NCBI GenBank assembly: GCA_002151545.1
Contig: CP021237.1
Location: 3,472,001-3,536,000, forward strand
Reading direction: 5' to 3'
Source: Sphingobacteriaceae bacterium GW460-11-11-14-LB5
GTDB taxonomy: Bacteria > Bacteroidota > Bacteroidia > Sphingobacteriales > Sphingobacteriaceae
Length of the DNA stretch: 64,000 nt
In this document: piece after piece, positions 44,633 through 53,539 of the stretch
Layout: each line of letters begins with the position of its first letter
Position numbering within the stretch: the stretch's first letter is position 1
Position numbers and translations under genes: made by a program
Notes under the pieces: model-generated
The model's input: only the letters and a program-made list of their open reading frames with translations
Databases searched by the model: none
Told to the model about the DNA's origin: nothing

Positions 44633-47062
44633 TTAGAATGGCATGCCAATACCAAAGTTGTATTGAAGAAAACGGTAGGTATCTGGAGCATGTGTTAAAT
44701 TATAATTGTTTTTAAAATCTCTGGCACCTGAGAAAAACTTACTGATTACCCACTGATCCGACCCCATAAACTGTGGATCTTTAAGTTTTAATCCCACATC
44801 AAACCTGAACACAAAATACTGTACATCATACCTTAAGCCTAAACCGGTACCAACTGCAAGCTGTTGCGCAAATTTGCTCAATTTAAACACCGTTTGTTCG
44901 TCAAGATCTGGCGTTGCTGCGAGAATTGATTCACCTTTACGTAGATTCCACACATTACCAATATCAACAAATGCCGCACCTTTTAAAGTTGCACCAAAAA
45001 ATTTCTTGGCAACTGTAAAGCGGTATTCGAAGTTGGTTTCAATCCGCATGGTCCCAAGCTGATCGAGGCCATAAAAAGCCCTTCGTAAGGTATCACTTCT
45101 TAAAAGCCCTCTATCATAGTTGCCCGGACCAATGGTTCTGGCCTGCCAGGCCCTTACACCACTCGATCCACCGGCAAAAAACTGTTTCTCAAAAGGAATT
45201 CCTGTTGAAACCGAATTGCCGTAGGCATAAGCAACACCAGCATTTAAACGGGCAACAAACTGCCTTTCACCACCGAGGTGTTTGTACCACCTCAGATCAA
45301 CTTCCGGGCGCATGTACTGATTAAACGGCAAACCCAATATTTTGGCTGGATCGTTATCTGCCGGGTCATTCTTCGCCCCGGTGAGTTTAGAAATTCCCTG
45401 CAGCATATTTCCCGCAATATCCATTCCCGCTCTTAAATAAACGAAAGACCTGAACTCATTCAGTTTGTTTGCGTTTAAGGTATAGGTATATTTCATCCCT
45501 AAGGTTAAATCCTTGCGTCCCAGTAATGTGGAATAATACAGGTTGTTAAGTACGGTATTCGGATCCACATTGGGATCCAGATTACCAAAACGGTATTCAA
45601 AGTTTAAAGGCGTAAAAGAGTGCAGCTTAGATTTAGTTTCAACCCAGTCGTAAGTAATGGAATTGATGAAAATCCTCCTCACCGAAACATCTTTTTGCAG
45701 GGCATAGATATAACTGCTTGAAAAAGTAGTGTGCGGCATTCCGTTGCCACCTAGCGTAGGATTATAGAAGGGAATCATCAGCCTTGGCACCGTAACACTC
45801 GCGCTGATCGAAAAATCACGCTGATAGATATCACTAAAAACCTTCGCTCCGTTACCAATCCGCGATTGTAAACCACCTTTAAGCTGCAGTTCGAACCGCT
45901 CTGCGCCTCTAAAAAGGTTGTTATTGGTGTAGGTATTACTGATGTTAAACCCTACGGTACCACCGTTAAAAGGTACCTCACCCTCTACCCGGTTAGTCAT
46001 TACTTTTTGAGGGATCAACTGGATTACGGCATTTACTTTATTTGAGGTACTATCTCGTCTAAAATAATCGATTTTTACATTCTTAAAAATATTAAGCTCA
46101 TATAAGCGATCATAAGTGAGGTTCTCATTCCGGATATCATAAAGCTCACCTTGCTTCAAAAAGTCGTACCTCACAATCGGATTCCGCCTGTACCGCTTAG
46201 AAAAATCGGTAAACACAATCCCGTTGATCGTATCCTTGCTCAATTTATAGCGCACAGAATCTGGGAAACCATCCGGGTTTGGAGCAATGATCATGTGCGT
46301 ATAGCCAATATTAAATTGTTTATGCGATCCTTCAGTCGGGTCGGTTACATTTAAGGTTAAATCAATTTTATTGGTTTTAGAGTTTGCTTCCGCTCCGTAA
46401 ACATCGAAATTTACATAAGGTCTTAAGAAATAGAAATAACCGTTTTCTTTCATGATCCGGTAAATCTGTTCCCGCTCGTAAGTTAGAGAGTCCTCATCAT
46501 ATTGCATGCCTTTGTGCAAATGTGTCACATTGGCCTTATTCGATTCGTAAAGGCTTTTAATACTTGCATTAGGAATCGAATCGCTCAATTTATTAATAAA
46601 ATAAGCGGGCCCCGGTTTAGCACTAAAAATAACTTCGGCCTTTTTATCTGCAATCTTTATGGCCGAAGTTACTTCAGCCTGGCGATAGCCCTTACTTTTT
46701 AAAAATTTTTGTATCTGTGTTCTCGAAATCTCCACCAATGTGCTATCCAGAATGGCTGGTGGCGTACCAAATGGTTTAATGTCGCTGGTTTTATAGCGAC
46801 CATCTTTTGTATTGAACAAATTGTACAAAGGTACATTGATGCTCAACTTCGATGCTGGTCTGATATCTTTCTGAACATAATTGTAAGCCTGTTCTTCAAA
46901 TTTAGCATCAACGCTATCGATCGTTACCTTTTTCACTATCGATTGATAGTCGGCAATGTACTTAGTTGATGAGCAGGCCTGAATTAAAACAATAATAAAT
47001 AGTAATATTGCAGTGCTTTTCAGTTTAATATTTATTGAGTTTTGGTATGCTTTCAAAATCAC
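44633..47062 (-). CDS. tamL: TamL: lipidated TamA/BamA-family outer membrane protein (809 aa)
   Basis: The N-terminus has a basic segment, a hydrophobic stretch and the lipobox LIQAC with C30, so it is a lipoprotein. POTRA-like domains follow (about 35-400), and a BamA-type 16-strand barrel carries the conserved GGSSGVRAW motif and ends in Phe. Bacteroidota use such a lipidated TamA (TamL) with TamB for outer-membrane biogenesis; no tamB is in the window. No ATG precedes the signal segment. GTG at 47062 or TTG at 47056 is the start, and both lie inside the divergent methyltransferase gene. Confidence 0.85.
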   Translation of the reverse strand: MILKAYQNSINIKLKSTAILLFIIVLIQACSSTKYIADYQSIVKKVTIDSVDAKFEEQAYNYVQKDIRPASKLSINVPLYNLFNTKDGRYKTSDIKPFGTPPAILDSTLVEISRTQIQKFLKSKGYRQAEVTSAIKIADKKAEVIFSAKPGPAYFINKLSDSIPNASIKSLYESNKANVTHLHKGMQYDEDSLTYEREQIYRIMKENGYFYFLRPYVNFDVYGAEANSKTNKIDLTLNVTDPTEGSHKQFNIGYTHMIIAPNPDGFPDSVRYKLSKDTINGIVFTDFSKRYRRNPIVRYDFLKQGELYDIRNENLTYDRLYELNIFKNVKIDYFRRDSTSNKVNAVIQLIPQKVMTNRVEGEVPFNGGTVGFNISNTYTNNNLFRGAERFELQLKGGLQSRIGNGAKVFSDIYQRDFSISASVTVPRLMIPFYNPTLGGNGMPHTTFSSSYIYALQKDVSVRRIFINSITYDWVETKSKLHSFTPLNFEYRFGNLDPNVDPNTVLNNLYYSTLLGRKDLTLGMKYTYTLNANKLNEFRSFVYLRAGMDIAGNMLQGISKLTGAKNDPADNDPAKILGLPFNQYMRPEVDLRWYKHLGGERQFVARLNAGVAYAYGNSVSTGIPFEKQFFAGGSSGVRAWQARTIGPGNYDRGLLRSDTLRRAFYGLDQLGTMRIETNFEYRFTVAKKFFGATLKGAAFVDIGNVWNLRKGESILAATPDLDEQTVFKLSKFAQQLAVGTGLGLRYDVQYFVFRFDVGLKLKDPQFMGSDQWVISKFFSGARDFKNNYNLTHAPDTYRFLQYNFGIGMPF

Positions 47063-47793
47063 AGATTAGTTTTATAAAGTCGTTACATCAAAAAAAATAC
47101 CGTAAAGAACATGGTTTATTTATTGTTGAAGGTATAAAATCCATAAAAGAATTTTTCCAATCAAACTACCAGATCCATACTATATTTTACAACAGCGAAC
47201 AATACAATTTGTTACCCAAATTGCCTGCAAATATAAACTTATTTGAAGTAAAGAACGCTGAATTAGACAAGATTAGTACGCTGCAAACGCCACAAGGCTT
47301 TTTAGCACTCGTCTACATCCCTAAAAACAAAGAATTAGATCTAAAAGCGCTGAAAAATCAGTTCACTTTGGTTTTAGATGGTGTTCAGGATCCGGGCAAT
47401 ATGGGTACCATCATCAGAACGGCCGATTGGTTTGGCTTTAAAAATATCATCTGCTCTGCAGACTGTGTAGAAGTATTCAATCCAAAAACGGTACAGGCCA
47501 CAATGGGCTCTTTGGCAAGGGTAAATATTTATGAAGCAGATTTACCAGCACTACTGGAGAAAAATACCATCCCTGTATTTGGGGCATTGTTAGATGGCGA
47601 ATCGATTTACAAAACGCAATGGGGAACTGAAGGACTGGTGATTTTAGGCAATGAAGGAAAGGGAATATCGGCAGAAGTGATCAAAAAAATAAATAAACCG
47701 GTAACCATTCCGAGAATTGGAGAAGCCGAATCGTTAAACGTGGCCGTAAGTGCAGCAATCTTTTGTGCTGAGTTAGTGCGAGTTCGAAATTAA
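47047..47793 (+). CDS. SpoU/TrmH family RNA 2'-O-methyltransferase (248 aa)
   Basis: An N-terminal substrate-binding domain (HGLFIVEGIKSIKEFF) is followed by the SPOUT trefoil-knot methyltransferase: LVLDGVQDPGNMGTIIRTAD (motif 1), VILGNEGKGIS (motif 2) and IPRIGEAESLNVAVSAAI (motif 3), which form the SAM site. The target is a ribose in rRNA or tRNA, not determinable here. I chose the ATG at 47047; an in-frame TTG at 47035 adds four residues. The 5' end overlaps that of divergent tamL by up to 16 bp. A tRNA-Cys gene follows. Confidence 0.9.
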   Translation: MLSKSQISFIKSLHQKKYRKEHGLFIVEGIKSIKEFFQSNYQIHTIFYNSEQYNLLPKLPANINLFEVKNAELDKISTLQTPQGFLALVYIPKNKELDLKALKNQFTLVLDGVQDPGNMGTIIRTADWFGFKNIICSADCVEVFNPKTVQATMGSLARVNIYEADLPALLEKNTIPVFGALLDGESIYKTQWGTEGLVILGNEGKGISAEVIKKINKPVTIPRIGEAESLNVAVSAAIFCAELVRVRN

Positions 47794-47805
47794 ATTGAGA
47801 TATTA

Positions 47806-47836
47806 TTTGCGGGCTAACTAATAATTGCTATTTTTG
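47806..47836 (+). promoter_or_regulatory. Promoter of tRNA-Cys
   Basis: TTTG (47806-47809), a 19-nt spacer, then TATTTTTG (47829-47836) is an exact match to the Bacteroidota consensus -33 TTTG and -7 TAnnTTTG. The mature tRNA begins 17 nt after the -7 element. Confidence 0.75.
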
Positions 47837-47852
47837 CAGCCTTGAATTTAAG

Positions 47853-47926
47853 GGTCGAGTGGCCGAGTGGCTAGGCAGAGGTCTGCAAAACCTTCTACAG
47901 CGGTTCGAATCCGCTCTCGACCTCCA
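47853..47926 (+). tRNA. tRNA-Cys(GCA)
   Basis: The acceptor stem GGTCGAG (47853-47859) pairs with CTCGACC (47916-47922). The anticodon loop CTGCAAA gives GCA (47885-47887). The T-arm reads GCGGTTCGAATCCGC. The discriminator base is T, as expected for tRNA-Cys, and the CCA end is encoded (47924-47926). The GGTTCGAATCC core confirms the cloverleaf. Confidence 0.97.
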
Positions 47927-47960
47927 TTTGTACAAATAAAATAATTAAAAGGTTATTACC

Positions 47961-48131
47961 ATGGCAGTTACCAGATTAAAAAGAAAAGACAGAAGAAATA
48001 AAAATACAGCTCACCAAGAGGTAGCATTTTTAAAGAGAGCAACTAACATCGAGTTAGGAAGCCGCTCTGCACAACCTAAAAACGATCAATTAGCTAAAAA
48101 CAATGCTGTTTTAGCTACTTTGGCAAAATAG
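47961..48131 (+). CDS. Small basic conserved-type protein (56 aa)
   Basis: The ORF begins MAVTRLKRKDRRNKNTAHQE and ends NNAVLATLAK. It is strongly basic at the N-terminus and lacks Cys, Trp and membrane segments. It lies 34 nt after tRNA-Cys and is closed by a strong terminator at 48160, so it is very likely a real gene transcribed from the tRNA promoter. Size and charge suggest a nucleic-acid or ribosome-associated protein, but I do not recognise a family. Confidence 0.75.
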   Translation: MAVTRLKRKDRRNKNTAHQEVAFLKRATNIELGSRSAQPKNDQLAKNNAVLATLAK

Positions 48132-48159
48132 TTTTTAGAAATTCTTCTTAAAGATTTAA

Positions 48160-48190
48160 AGCATCCTTCTGATCAAAGGATGCTTTTTTT
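48160..48190 (+). terminator. Intrinsic terminator after the 56-aa gene
   Basis: AGCATCCTT (48160-48168) pairs with AAGGATGCT (48176-48184), a 9-bp stem with a 7-nt loop, followed directly by a T-run. Confidence 0.9.
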
Positions 48191-48261
48191 ATGCACGGAT
48201 ATTTTTAATGCACCAGGGGATAAAAGAATAAATCAAACAGATTCCAATAACCTGCCAATCA

Positions 48262-49254
48262 TCATTCATCCACATTCATCTGGAAGGGCGGAAATATTGT
48301 CCAGGTTATACCAAAACTTAATGTCCTACCCGAATCAACAAAACGATAATTGTAATTATCGTGTCCAAAAGTATAATTGACAAAAAAACCAAACGCTTTC
48401 GTTTTTGGAAATGGATAAACGGTAAGTATGGTTTCACTTCTAAAAGGATCTACAAAAGGATGCGCACCTTGAATAAGCTCCATCCGCTCTGCAACAGAAG
48501 CACGAACATTTTTCAATTGCTTAATAAATTCATATCGAAGCTGCCAACGGTATCGCCCGTAGATCCGAATATCGTTTTCGGTAAAACCACCGAAATTACC
48601 TACTCCCAAAAACCGGTTATGGTACAACAAAAGCCCGCCTGTAACAGAATGCGTTCTTGAAGGTAAATTTTCAGAACTATTTTTATTATTCCGGTAATTA
48701 ATCAGCAGTTCGGTTAGATTAGTGGAAAAATTCGCACTTCTACGGTTCAGGATTGCCGAAAGATTGGTTTCAGGTGTAATTTTATTATAAAGCGCCTCAC
48801 TTTCCGGTGATCCATCAACTAGGGTCTCAGAAAAGGCACTTCCAGACTGCCCATTCGAATAATGACCACTTTCTAAGGAAATGGCAATAAAATTATTATC
48901 ATTCAACCTGCGCATCATTTGGCCACCAAGCTGTACCCTATACGAGGGCATAATCACAGGCAAAGACTCACTGTCGTACATTCTAAGCTGCGATCTAAAA
49001 GCAACATATGCAGCAAATACATTCTTTTTCAAGGGTTTTTCCATTAAACCTTTCTCCATATTATTAAAAAAGCTGTAACGTACATTTGGGTTTGCTTCGA
49101 AAACAAGTTTTTCGGAAGAAAGCACACTGGTTTTATAACCTAGATTTGCATCTTCACCAATCGGATAATACTCGTGGAAATCATTAAAGCTCTTCTGAGC
49201 TTTTACTGAAAATACAACACAAGCGAACAACAGCGTTAAAATATTTTTTTTCAT
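48262..49254 (-). CDS. Exported beta-barrel protein, possibly OMPLA-like phospholipase A1 (330 aa)
   Basis: The preferred start at 49254 gives a clean signal peptide (MKKNILTLLFACVVFSVKAQ); an ATG at 49293 would overlap the upstream gene. The rest is rich in alternating hydrophobic and aromatic residues and ends with a barrel-like strand. The motif SGHYSNGQSG recalls the His-x-Ser-Asn-Gly active site of outer membrane phospholipase A (HQSNGRS). The third residue of the OMPLA triad cannot be placed with confidence, so the enzymatic call is tentative. It lies 10 nt after the 93-aa gene. Confidence 0.55.
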   Translation of the reverse strand: MKKNILTLLFACVVFSVKAQKSFNDFHEYYPIGEDANLGYKTSVLSSEKLVFEANPNVRYSFFNNMEKGLMEKPLKKNVFAAYVAFRSQLRMYDSESLPVIMPSYRVQLGGQMMRRLNDNNFIAISLESGHYSNGQSGSAFSETLVDGSPESEALYNKITPETNLSAILNRRSANFSTNLTELLINYRNNKNSSENLPSRTHSVTGGLLLYHNRFLGVGNFGGFTENDIRIYGRYRWQLRYEFIKQLKNVRASVAERMELIQGAHPFVDPFRSETILTVYPFPKTKAFGFFVNYTFGHDNYNYRFVDSGRTLSFGITWTIFPPFQMNVDE

Positions 49255-49264
49255 ATTTTGGGTA

Positions 49265-49546
49265 TTAAAGCATAATATTTTCAATTTTATCAAACAGCGC
49301 CGGGTCTATTTTTCCTGTATAGATACGGGAGCCTGATGCTATTTTATTAAAATACCATAAATAGGTAAACCCTTGTTGATTCAACTCAGCAATCAATGAT
49401 TTCCTGAGATCAATGGATGTTATTTCCAGAAAAAAAGTTGCATCAATCCGTTCTACTATCGCACCAGACTGAGCGATAAACGTCTTGATGTTATTGAGCT
49501 GGGCTTCAGAAGCTCCCGTTACCACAAGAACATTGGCATACAACAT
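49265..49546 (-). CDS. Small protein of unknown function (93 aa)
   Basis: This compact, apparently cytoplasmic protein starts MLYANVLVVTGASEAQLNNI. Its alternating strand and helix pattern could be ferredoxin-like. No catalytic motif stands out and I do not recognise the family. It sits 10 nt upstream of the OMPLA-like gene on the same strand, suggesting a two-gene transcript. Confidence 0.6.
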   Translation of the reverse strand: MLYANVLVVTGASEAQLNNIKTFIAQSGAIVERIDATFFLEITSIDLRKSLIAELNQQGFTYLWYFNKIASGSRIYTGKIDPALFDKIENIML

Positions 49547-49801
49547 AACTGGCTTATTTTAAGAGATTTAATTAATAACTGTATTAAATCTATGCTTAAA
49601 GCAGGGCCTGCACAATACCTAGTATTAAGTATTTTTGGAAGATATTTAATGGAGGCGTGATTTTAGTTATCGTTAATTACGGGAACCAGATGAACGGAAT
49701 AATGCTCCTACAAGAATTCATCTGGATATTTTCAAGTACAGACATCTTTTTTAAGATCAAAAACTTAATTTTATATTATTGTTCATTTATTTTGAAAGTA
49801 T

Positions 49802-50467
49802 ATGAATCTTAAAAATGTATTAGATCAGCTTAAATCACTGGCAGATGAGAAAGTCCGTGCCATGCACATTAAAAACGGCGCCAGAGAAAACATTTTTGGT
49901 GTTAAAATGGGCGACATCAGGGCAGTAGCAAAAAAGATCAAAACCGATCATGAGCTTGCACTTCAACTTTGGGAAACCGAAAATATTGATGCCAGGTTGC
50001 TTGCCATCTTAATCCTGAAACCAAAAGCACTATCGGCAGCACAAATTGAGCAGATGGTCGCTTCAGAAAATTTTACCTGGGCTGCAGATTGGTTTTACAA
50101 CTACATTGTTAAAGAATACCCGGATAAGGAGCAGTTTCGTGAAAAGTGGATGAACTCGGGTAATATTATGCTGGCCCGGGCAGGCTGGAGCCTAACCAGC
50201 GGACGTATAAGCCGGGCACCTGAGGGATTAGACATTCCTGCCATTCTCGATCGGATTGAAAAAGAAATGCCTAAAGTAGCCCCAGAAATCCAATGGACAA
50301 TGAACACCGCATTGGCGCAGATTGGCATTAACCATCCTGATTATCGAGAAAGCGCTTTAGCCATCGGCGAAAAACTTGGCATATATCGCGATTATCCTGT
50401 TTCTAAAGGATGTACCTCCCCCTTTGCGCCCATCTGGATTAATGAGATGGTAAGCCGGCAGAAGTAG
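49802..50467 (+). CDS. AlkD-like DNA alkylation repair protein, HEAT-repeat fold (221 aa)
   Basis: The all-helical sequence has the AlkD-family pattern: NIFGVKMGDIRAVAKKIK near 30-47, ARLLAILILKP at about 64-74, and a conserved aromatic, acidic middle (NFTWAADWFYNYIVKEYPDK). AlkD-type glycosylases remove N3- and N7-alkylated purines; some relatives only bind DNA. The protein is of normal length and is followed by a repeat-filled gap. Start is at the first ATG, directly before the helical repeats. Confidence 0.82.
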   Translation: MNLKNVLDQLKSLADEKVRAMHIKNGARENIFGVKMGDIRAVAKKIKTDHELALQLWETENIDARLLAILILKPKALSAAQIEQMVASENFTWAADWFYNYIVKEYPDKEQFREKWMNSGNIMLARAGWSLTSGRISRAPEGLDIPAILDRIEKEMPKVAPEIQWTMNTALAQIGINHPDYRESALAIGEKLGIYRDYPVSKGCTSPFAPIWINEMVSRQK

Positions 50468-51103
50468 TCTTTTACCTATTATCAGCATATTTCATGTATG
50501 ATATCCCTCTGTTTAAAGCAAGCCCGACAAATCGTATTTAATCATAAAATTCAGGCCTTGTTAAATAAACAATCATAAGCATCCCGATTATTTTCAATCG
50601 GGATAAGGCGAATGGCGGAAAACAAGTACCTATGAACTGCTATCCTTCATTTCCTAAACATAAAAGACTTTTATAATCACTAGGAAATGGGGGTCTCGTT
50701 CTTTTGGCAATTTCAGTCCCGCTTTTGGTGCGAGTTCCGATGCTAATTTAGTGCCGATTTATCGGTAAAGGATCGGAAGCTCTCCCCGACAATCGGGTTT
50801 ATTTAACTTGGGTCGGCGCACTGAAAGCAAGCCGTTGTTTATAAACCCGACAGAAGCGAACACGAACCCGGTTTTTTCCATCGGGTGAAGTAAAGCGGAT
50901 GGCGGGGCTACTGTACCCATGAAACGTTGAACTTTCATTTCCTAAAAAAGAAAAAATTAATAATGATTAAGAAACGGCTGGTTCTGCTTATTTGGCAATT
51001 TCAGCCCCGATTTTATAGCCAAACCTTACTAACTAAACCTGATAATAGCGTAAAACCCGCAGGAAAGAAACGAGTGATGGCTCGGTGAAGGTGACGACTA
51101 TAT
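50468..51103. repeat. Repeat-filled gap between the AlkD-like gene and pyrD
   Basis: No gene is credible in this 636-bp stretch. It carries elements related to those at 43.1-43.6 kb: short inverted copies such as TCCCGATT and AATCGGGATAA at about 50582-50606, a CGACAATCGGGTTTATTTAA block near 50790, and AAGCGGATGGCGGGGCTACTG near 50894. The phrase TTGGCAATTTCAG occurs near both ends (about 50704 and 50990). This is a degenerate composite of dispersed repeats. Confidence 0.6.
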
Positions 51104-52132
51104 TTAAACCAGTTCTTTACAGATGCTTTTGATCAAGCCTGGTCCTTCATATATAAAACCCGTATACAATTGAACTAAAGATGCACCAGCATCTAATTTC
51201 TCTTTGGCATCTTTTGCGGAGTGTATTCCGCCTACACCAATAATTGGAAATGCTTTGTTTGATTTCGATGAAAGATAACGAATGACTTCTGTAGAGCGTT
51301 CTTTAACAGGTTTACCACTCAAACCACCGGTTTCACCAGTTAAATCTTTCTCAGTAGCCAGATTTTCCCGGCTAATGGTTGTATTGGTGGCGATAATGCC
51401 TGCAATTTTGGTTTCCGCAACAATTTCGATAATATCGTCTAATTGCGCATCAGTTAAATCAGGCGCAATTTTTAATAAAATCGGACGTGAAATATCGTTT
51501 TTACGATTACGTTGCTGTAAAGTATTGAGGATTTTCTTCAGGGGTTCTTTTTCCTGAAGTTCGCGTAAGCCTGGTGTATTGGGCGAACTTACATTGACCA
51601 CAAAATAATCGACCACATCAAAAAGGCGATCGAAACATTTAATATAGTCGCTTACGGCATCTTCATTTGGGGTAGCTTTGTTTTTACCAATGTTTCCACC
51701 TACAACAATATCAGGATGTTTATCTTTTAGCAAGCGCAAACGCTCGGCCATTACATCTACCCCCTTATTGTTAAAACCCATCCGGTTAATTAAGGCTTCA
51801 TCATTAGGTAAGCGGAACATCCGGGGTTTATCGTTTCCGGGCTGAGGCATTGGTGTGACGGTACCCACTTCAATAAATCCAAAACCTAAATTGCTAAGCG
51901 GCTCTACATATTCACCGTTTTTGTCAAATCCGGCAGCCAAACCCACAGGATTTCTGAATTTAATGCCAAAAACCTCGCGCTCTAAACCTTTAATATGCAC
52001 ATCAAAGCTGCTACGAATAATGGTTTTACCAAGCGGAAATTTATCATTAAACCATTTTAACCGCTTAACTACAAAATAATGTACGTTTTCAGGGTCAAAT
52101 TTGAAGAATATTGGTTTAATAAGGCGATACAT
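51104..52132 (-). CDS. pyrD: Dihydroorotate dehydrogenase (quinone), class 2 (342 aa)
   Basis: This is the fourth step of pyrimidine synthesis, oxidising dihydroorotate with FMN and passing electrons to quinone at the inner membrane. An N-terminal amphipathic extension (about 1-45) typical of class 2 precedes the barrel. Conserved blocks include [35 protein letters not shown] and [15 protein letters not shown] (with the catalytic Ser). IGVGGI and [16 protein letters not shown] follow as the phosphate-binding end. Length is normal. It is flanked by repeat regions and appears monocistronic. Confidence 0.96.
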   Translation of the reverse strand: MYRLIKPIFFKFDPENVHYFVVKRLKWFNDKFPLGKTIIRSSFDVHIKGLEREVFGIKFRNPVGLAAGFDKNGEYVEPLSNLGFGFIEVGTVTPMPQPGNDKPRMFRLPNDEALINRMGFNNKGVDVMAERLRLLKDKHPDIVVGGNIGKNKATPNEDAVSDYIKCFDRLFDVVDYFVVNVSSPNTPGLRELQEKEPLKKILNTLQQRNRKNDISRPILLKIAPDLTDAQLDDIIEIVAETKIAGIIATNTTISRENLATEKDLTGETGGLSGKPVKERSTEVIRYLSSKSNKAFPIIGVGGIHSAKDAKEKLDAGASLVQLYTGFIYEGPGLIKSICKELV

Positions 52133-52376
52133 GGCACGAAGATAAGAACTTAATGCTAATTATGGAAGATGGAAAATGTAAAAGGAAAGATGGAAACCTT
52201 TATGACGTACAAAATTTTGGTTGATGGCTCATCGTCAATAGTAAAATTGCCACGAGCAGATAGTACACTAGCCTATCAACCATTTACCAAAAGTAGTCAA
52301 CTACAAACTAGCTCACAACTTCCATTCTACATCTTCCATCCTACATTTTCCCTCTCACATCTTCCATCCTACATCC
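52133..52376. repeat. Short degenerate repeats between pyrD and the NAD(P)-binding gene
   Basis: Near 52160-52195 the plus strand carries GGAAGATGGAAAATGTAAAA. Near 52318-52378 it carries several partly inverted copies such as TACATCTTCCATCCTACATT. The two clusters could form an imperfect long hairpin. No gene is visible. Confidence 0.5.
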
Positions 52377-53027
52377 CTAATATGCTGCCGTAAACTGCTC
52401 CTGGTGGTGTGCATTATTTTCCAGCTCATCGGCAATAACGATCGCTAAATCTTCCACTGATAAAATAGAACGGCCTTCTTCATTAAAAACCGGACTTGTT
52501 TTACCCAAACGGTATTTTCCGGTACGACCAGTAGTGATGCCCTGATGCATCTCAATAGCTGGGCTAAAAAACAACCAATCCAATTCTTTCTCTTGCTTTA
52601 AGGTATTAAAATAATCCCTTACTGCTGTTGCACCTGGTTTGTATTCGGCAGGAAAGTGAGGGCCATCTACAATTTGGTGACCATCGATCTGCAAAGTACC
52701 CGCTCCACCGATAAAAATATAACGTTTAACACCCGATGCTTTTACAGCAGCCTGAATGGCCTCTGCGCCCTGTACCGTATCGTTGTATAAATTTGGATTG
52801 GTCCAACCTGCGTTAAAAGCACTTACTACTGCATCGGCACCTGTTAAAGCTGCTGCTAGTTTTTCAGTATCTAAAACATCAACCGCGATCTTACGCACAT
52901 GATCATCGTTATGCTCAATTTTAGCAGTATCGCGCGCAATGGCGATCACTTCATTCCCACGACTTACTAATTCGTTCAAAATGGCTTTGCCTACAAATCC
53001 GGAGGCTCCTATTAATGCTACTTTCAT
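52377..53027 (-). CDS. YwnB-like NAD(P)-binding Rossmann protein (216 aa)
   Basis: This is an atypical SDR/NmrA-like protein with the N-terminal dinucleotide motif GASGFVGKAI (8-17). Further family blocks are ADAVVSAFNAGW and FIGGAGTLQIDG. It lacks a standard YxxxK dyad, as in the YwnB/HSCARG-like group, so it may be a redox sensor or flavin/NAD(P)-dependent reductase. It lies 74 bp downstream of an Rrf2 regulator on the same strand, the same pairing as ywnA-ywnB in Bacillus. The gap holds a TGTAA-N9-TTACA palindrome, which predicts control by that regulator. Confidence 0.85.
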   Translation of the reverse strand: MKVALIGASGFVGKAILNELVSRGNEVIAIARDTAKIEHNDDHVRKIAVDVLDTEKLAAALTGADAVVSAFNAGWTNPNLYNDTVQGAEAIQAAVKASGVKRYIFIGGAGTLQIDGHQIVDGPHFPAEYKPGATAVRDYFNTLKQEKELDWLFFSPAIEMHQGITTGRTGKYRLGKTSPVFNEEGRSILSVEDLAIVIADELENNAHHQEQFTAAY

Positions 53028-53065
53028 ATTATTTAATTTTTAAAATTGATTAACCTGTTATAAAT

Positions 53066-53084
53066 TGTAATATTTTTTGTTACA
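53066..53084 (-). promoter_or_regulatory. Putative Rrf2 operator before the NAD(P)-binding gene
   Basis: TGTAA (53066-53070) and TTACA (53080-53084) are inverted half-sites separated by 9 nt, located 39-57 nt upstream of the start codon. The same half-sites with the same spacing and a similarly T-rich spacer occur at the Rrf2 gene itself (53514-53534). Confidence 0.6.
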
Positions 53085-53101
53085 GTTATGTTTAAAATTT
53101 T

Positions 53102-53512
53102 TTATTTAAAACCCGCACTAAAATCTTTTAAAGTTTTAGCCGAAAGATTCTTTACTAAAGCAGTTTCTGCTTCATCATATAAATCGGTTAAATGTTTAGT
53201 GATCTGTCTACCTACCGGACAATCGGGATTAGGTTCATTTTTGCTTTCGCCTAACAGGCTTTTTTGTTTAACGGCCCGGTAAACATCCCCAAGGTTAATA
53301 TCAGCAGGGTTTTTAGCTAGGGTTGAGCCACCACCCTTTCCTTCTTTACTTTGAACAAAACCGTATTTATGCAAATTGGCCAGTTCCTTTCTCACCAGAA
53401 CAGGATTACAGTTGATACTACCCGCAATGTATTCAGAATTCAATAGCTGCCCCTTCACCTGATCAAGGAGCGTAAGAATGTGAAGCGATATAGAAAAATG
53501 ACTGCTATTCAT
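53102..53512 (-). CDS. Rrf2 family transcriptional regulator, YwnA-like (136 aa)
   Basis: A winged helix-turn-helix spans residues 1-80 (SEYIAGSINCNPVLVRKELA, then LHKYGFVQSKEGKGGGSTLA), followed by a dimerisation helix. Only two cysteines are seen, in SINCN and NPDCPVG, not the three-Cys cluster of IscR or NsrR, so an Fe-S cluster is not assured. It may be a thiol or ligand sensor. I chose the ATG at 53512: an upstream ATG at 53539 would put the palindrome 53514-53534 inside the gene. Autoregulation and control of the adjacent NAD(P)-binding gene are predicted. Confidence 0.88.
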   Translation of the reverse strand: MNSSHFSISLHILTLLDQVKGQLLNSEYIAGSINCNPVLVRKELANLHKYGFVQSKEGKGGGSTLAKNPADINLGDVYRAVKQKSLLGESKNEPNPDCPVGRQITKHLTDLYDEAETALVKNLSAKTLKDFSAGFK

Positions 53513-53513
53513 A

Positions 53514-53534
53514 CTGTAACTATTTTTATTACAG
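53514..53534 (-). promoter_or_regulatory. Putative Rrf2 autoregulatory operator
   Basis: CTGTAA (53514-53519) and TTACAG (53529-53534) flank a 9-nt T-rich spacer and end 1 nt before the regulator start codon. Binding here would block initiation or early elongation. It matches the site at 53066-53084. Confidence 0.6.
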
Positions 53535-53539
53535 AACAA

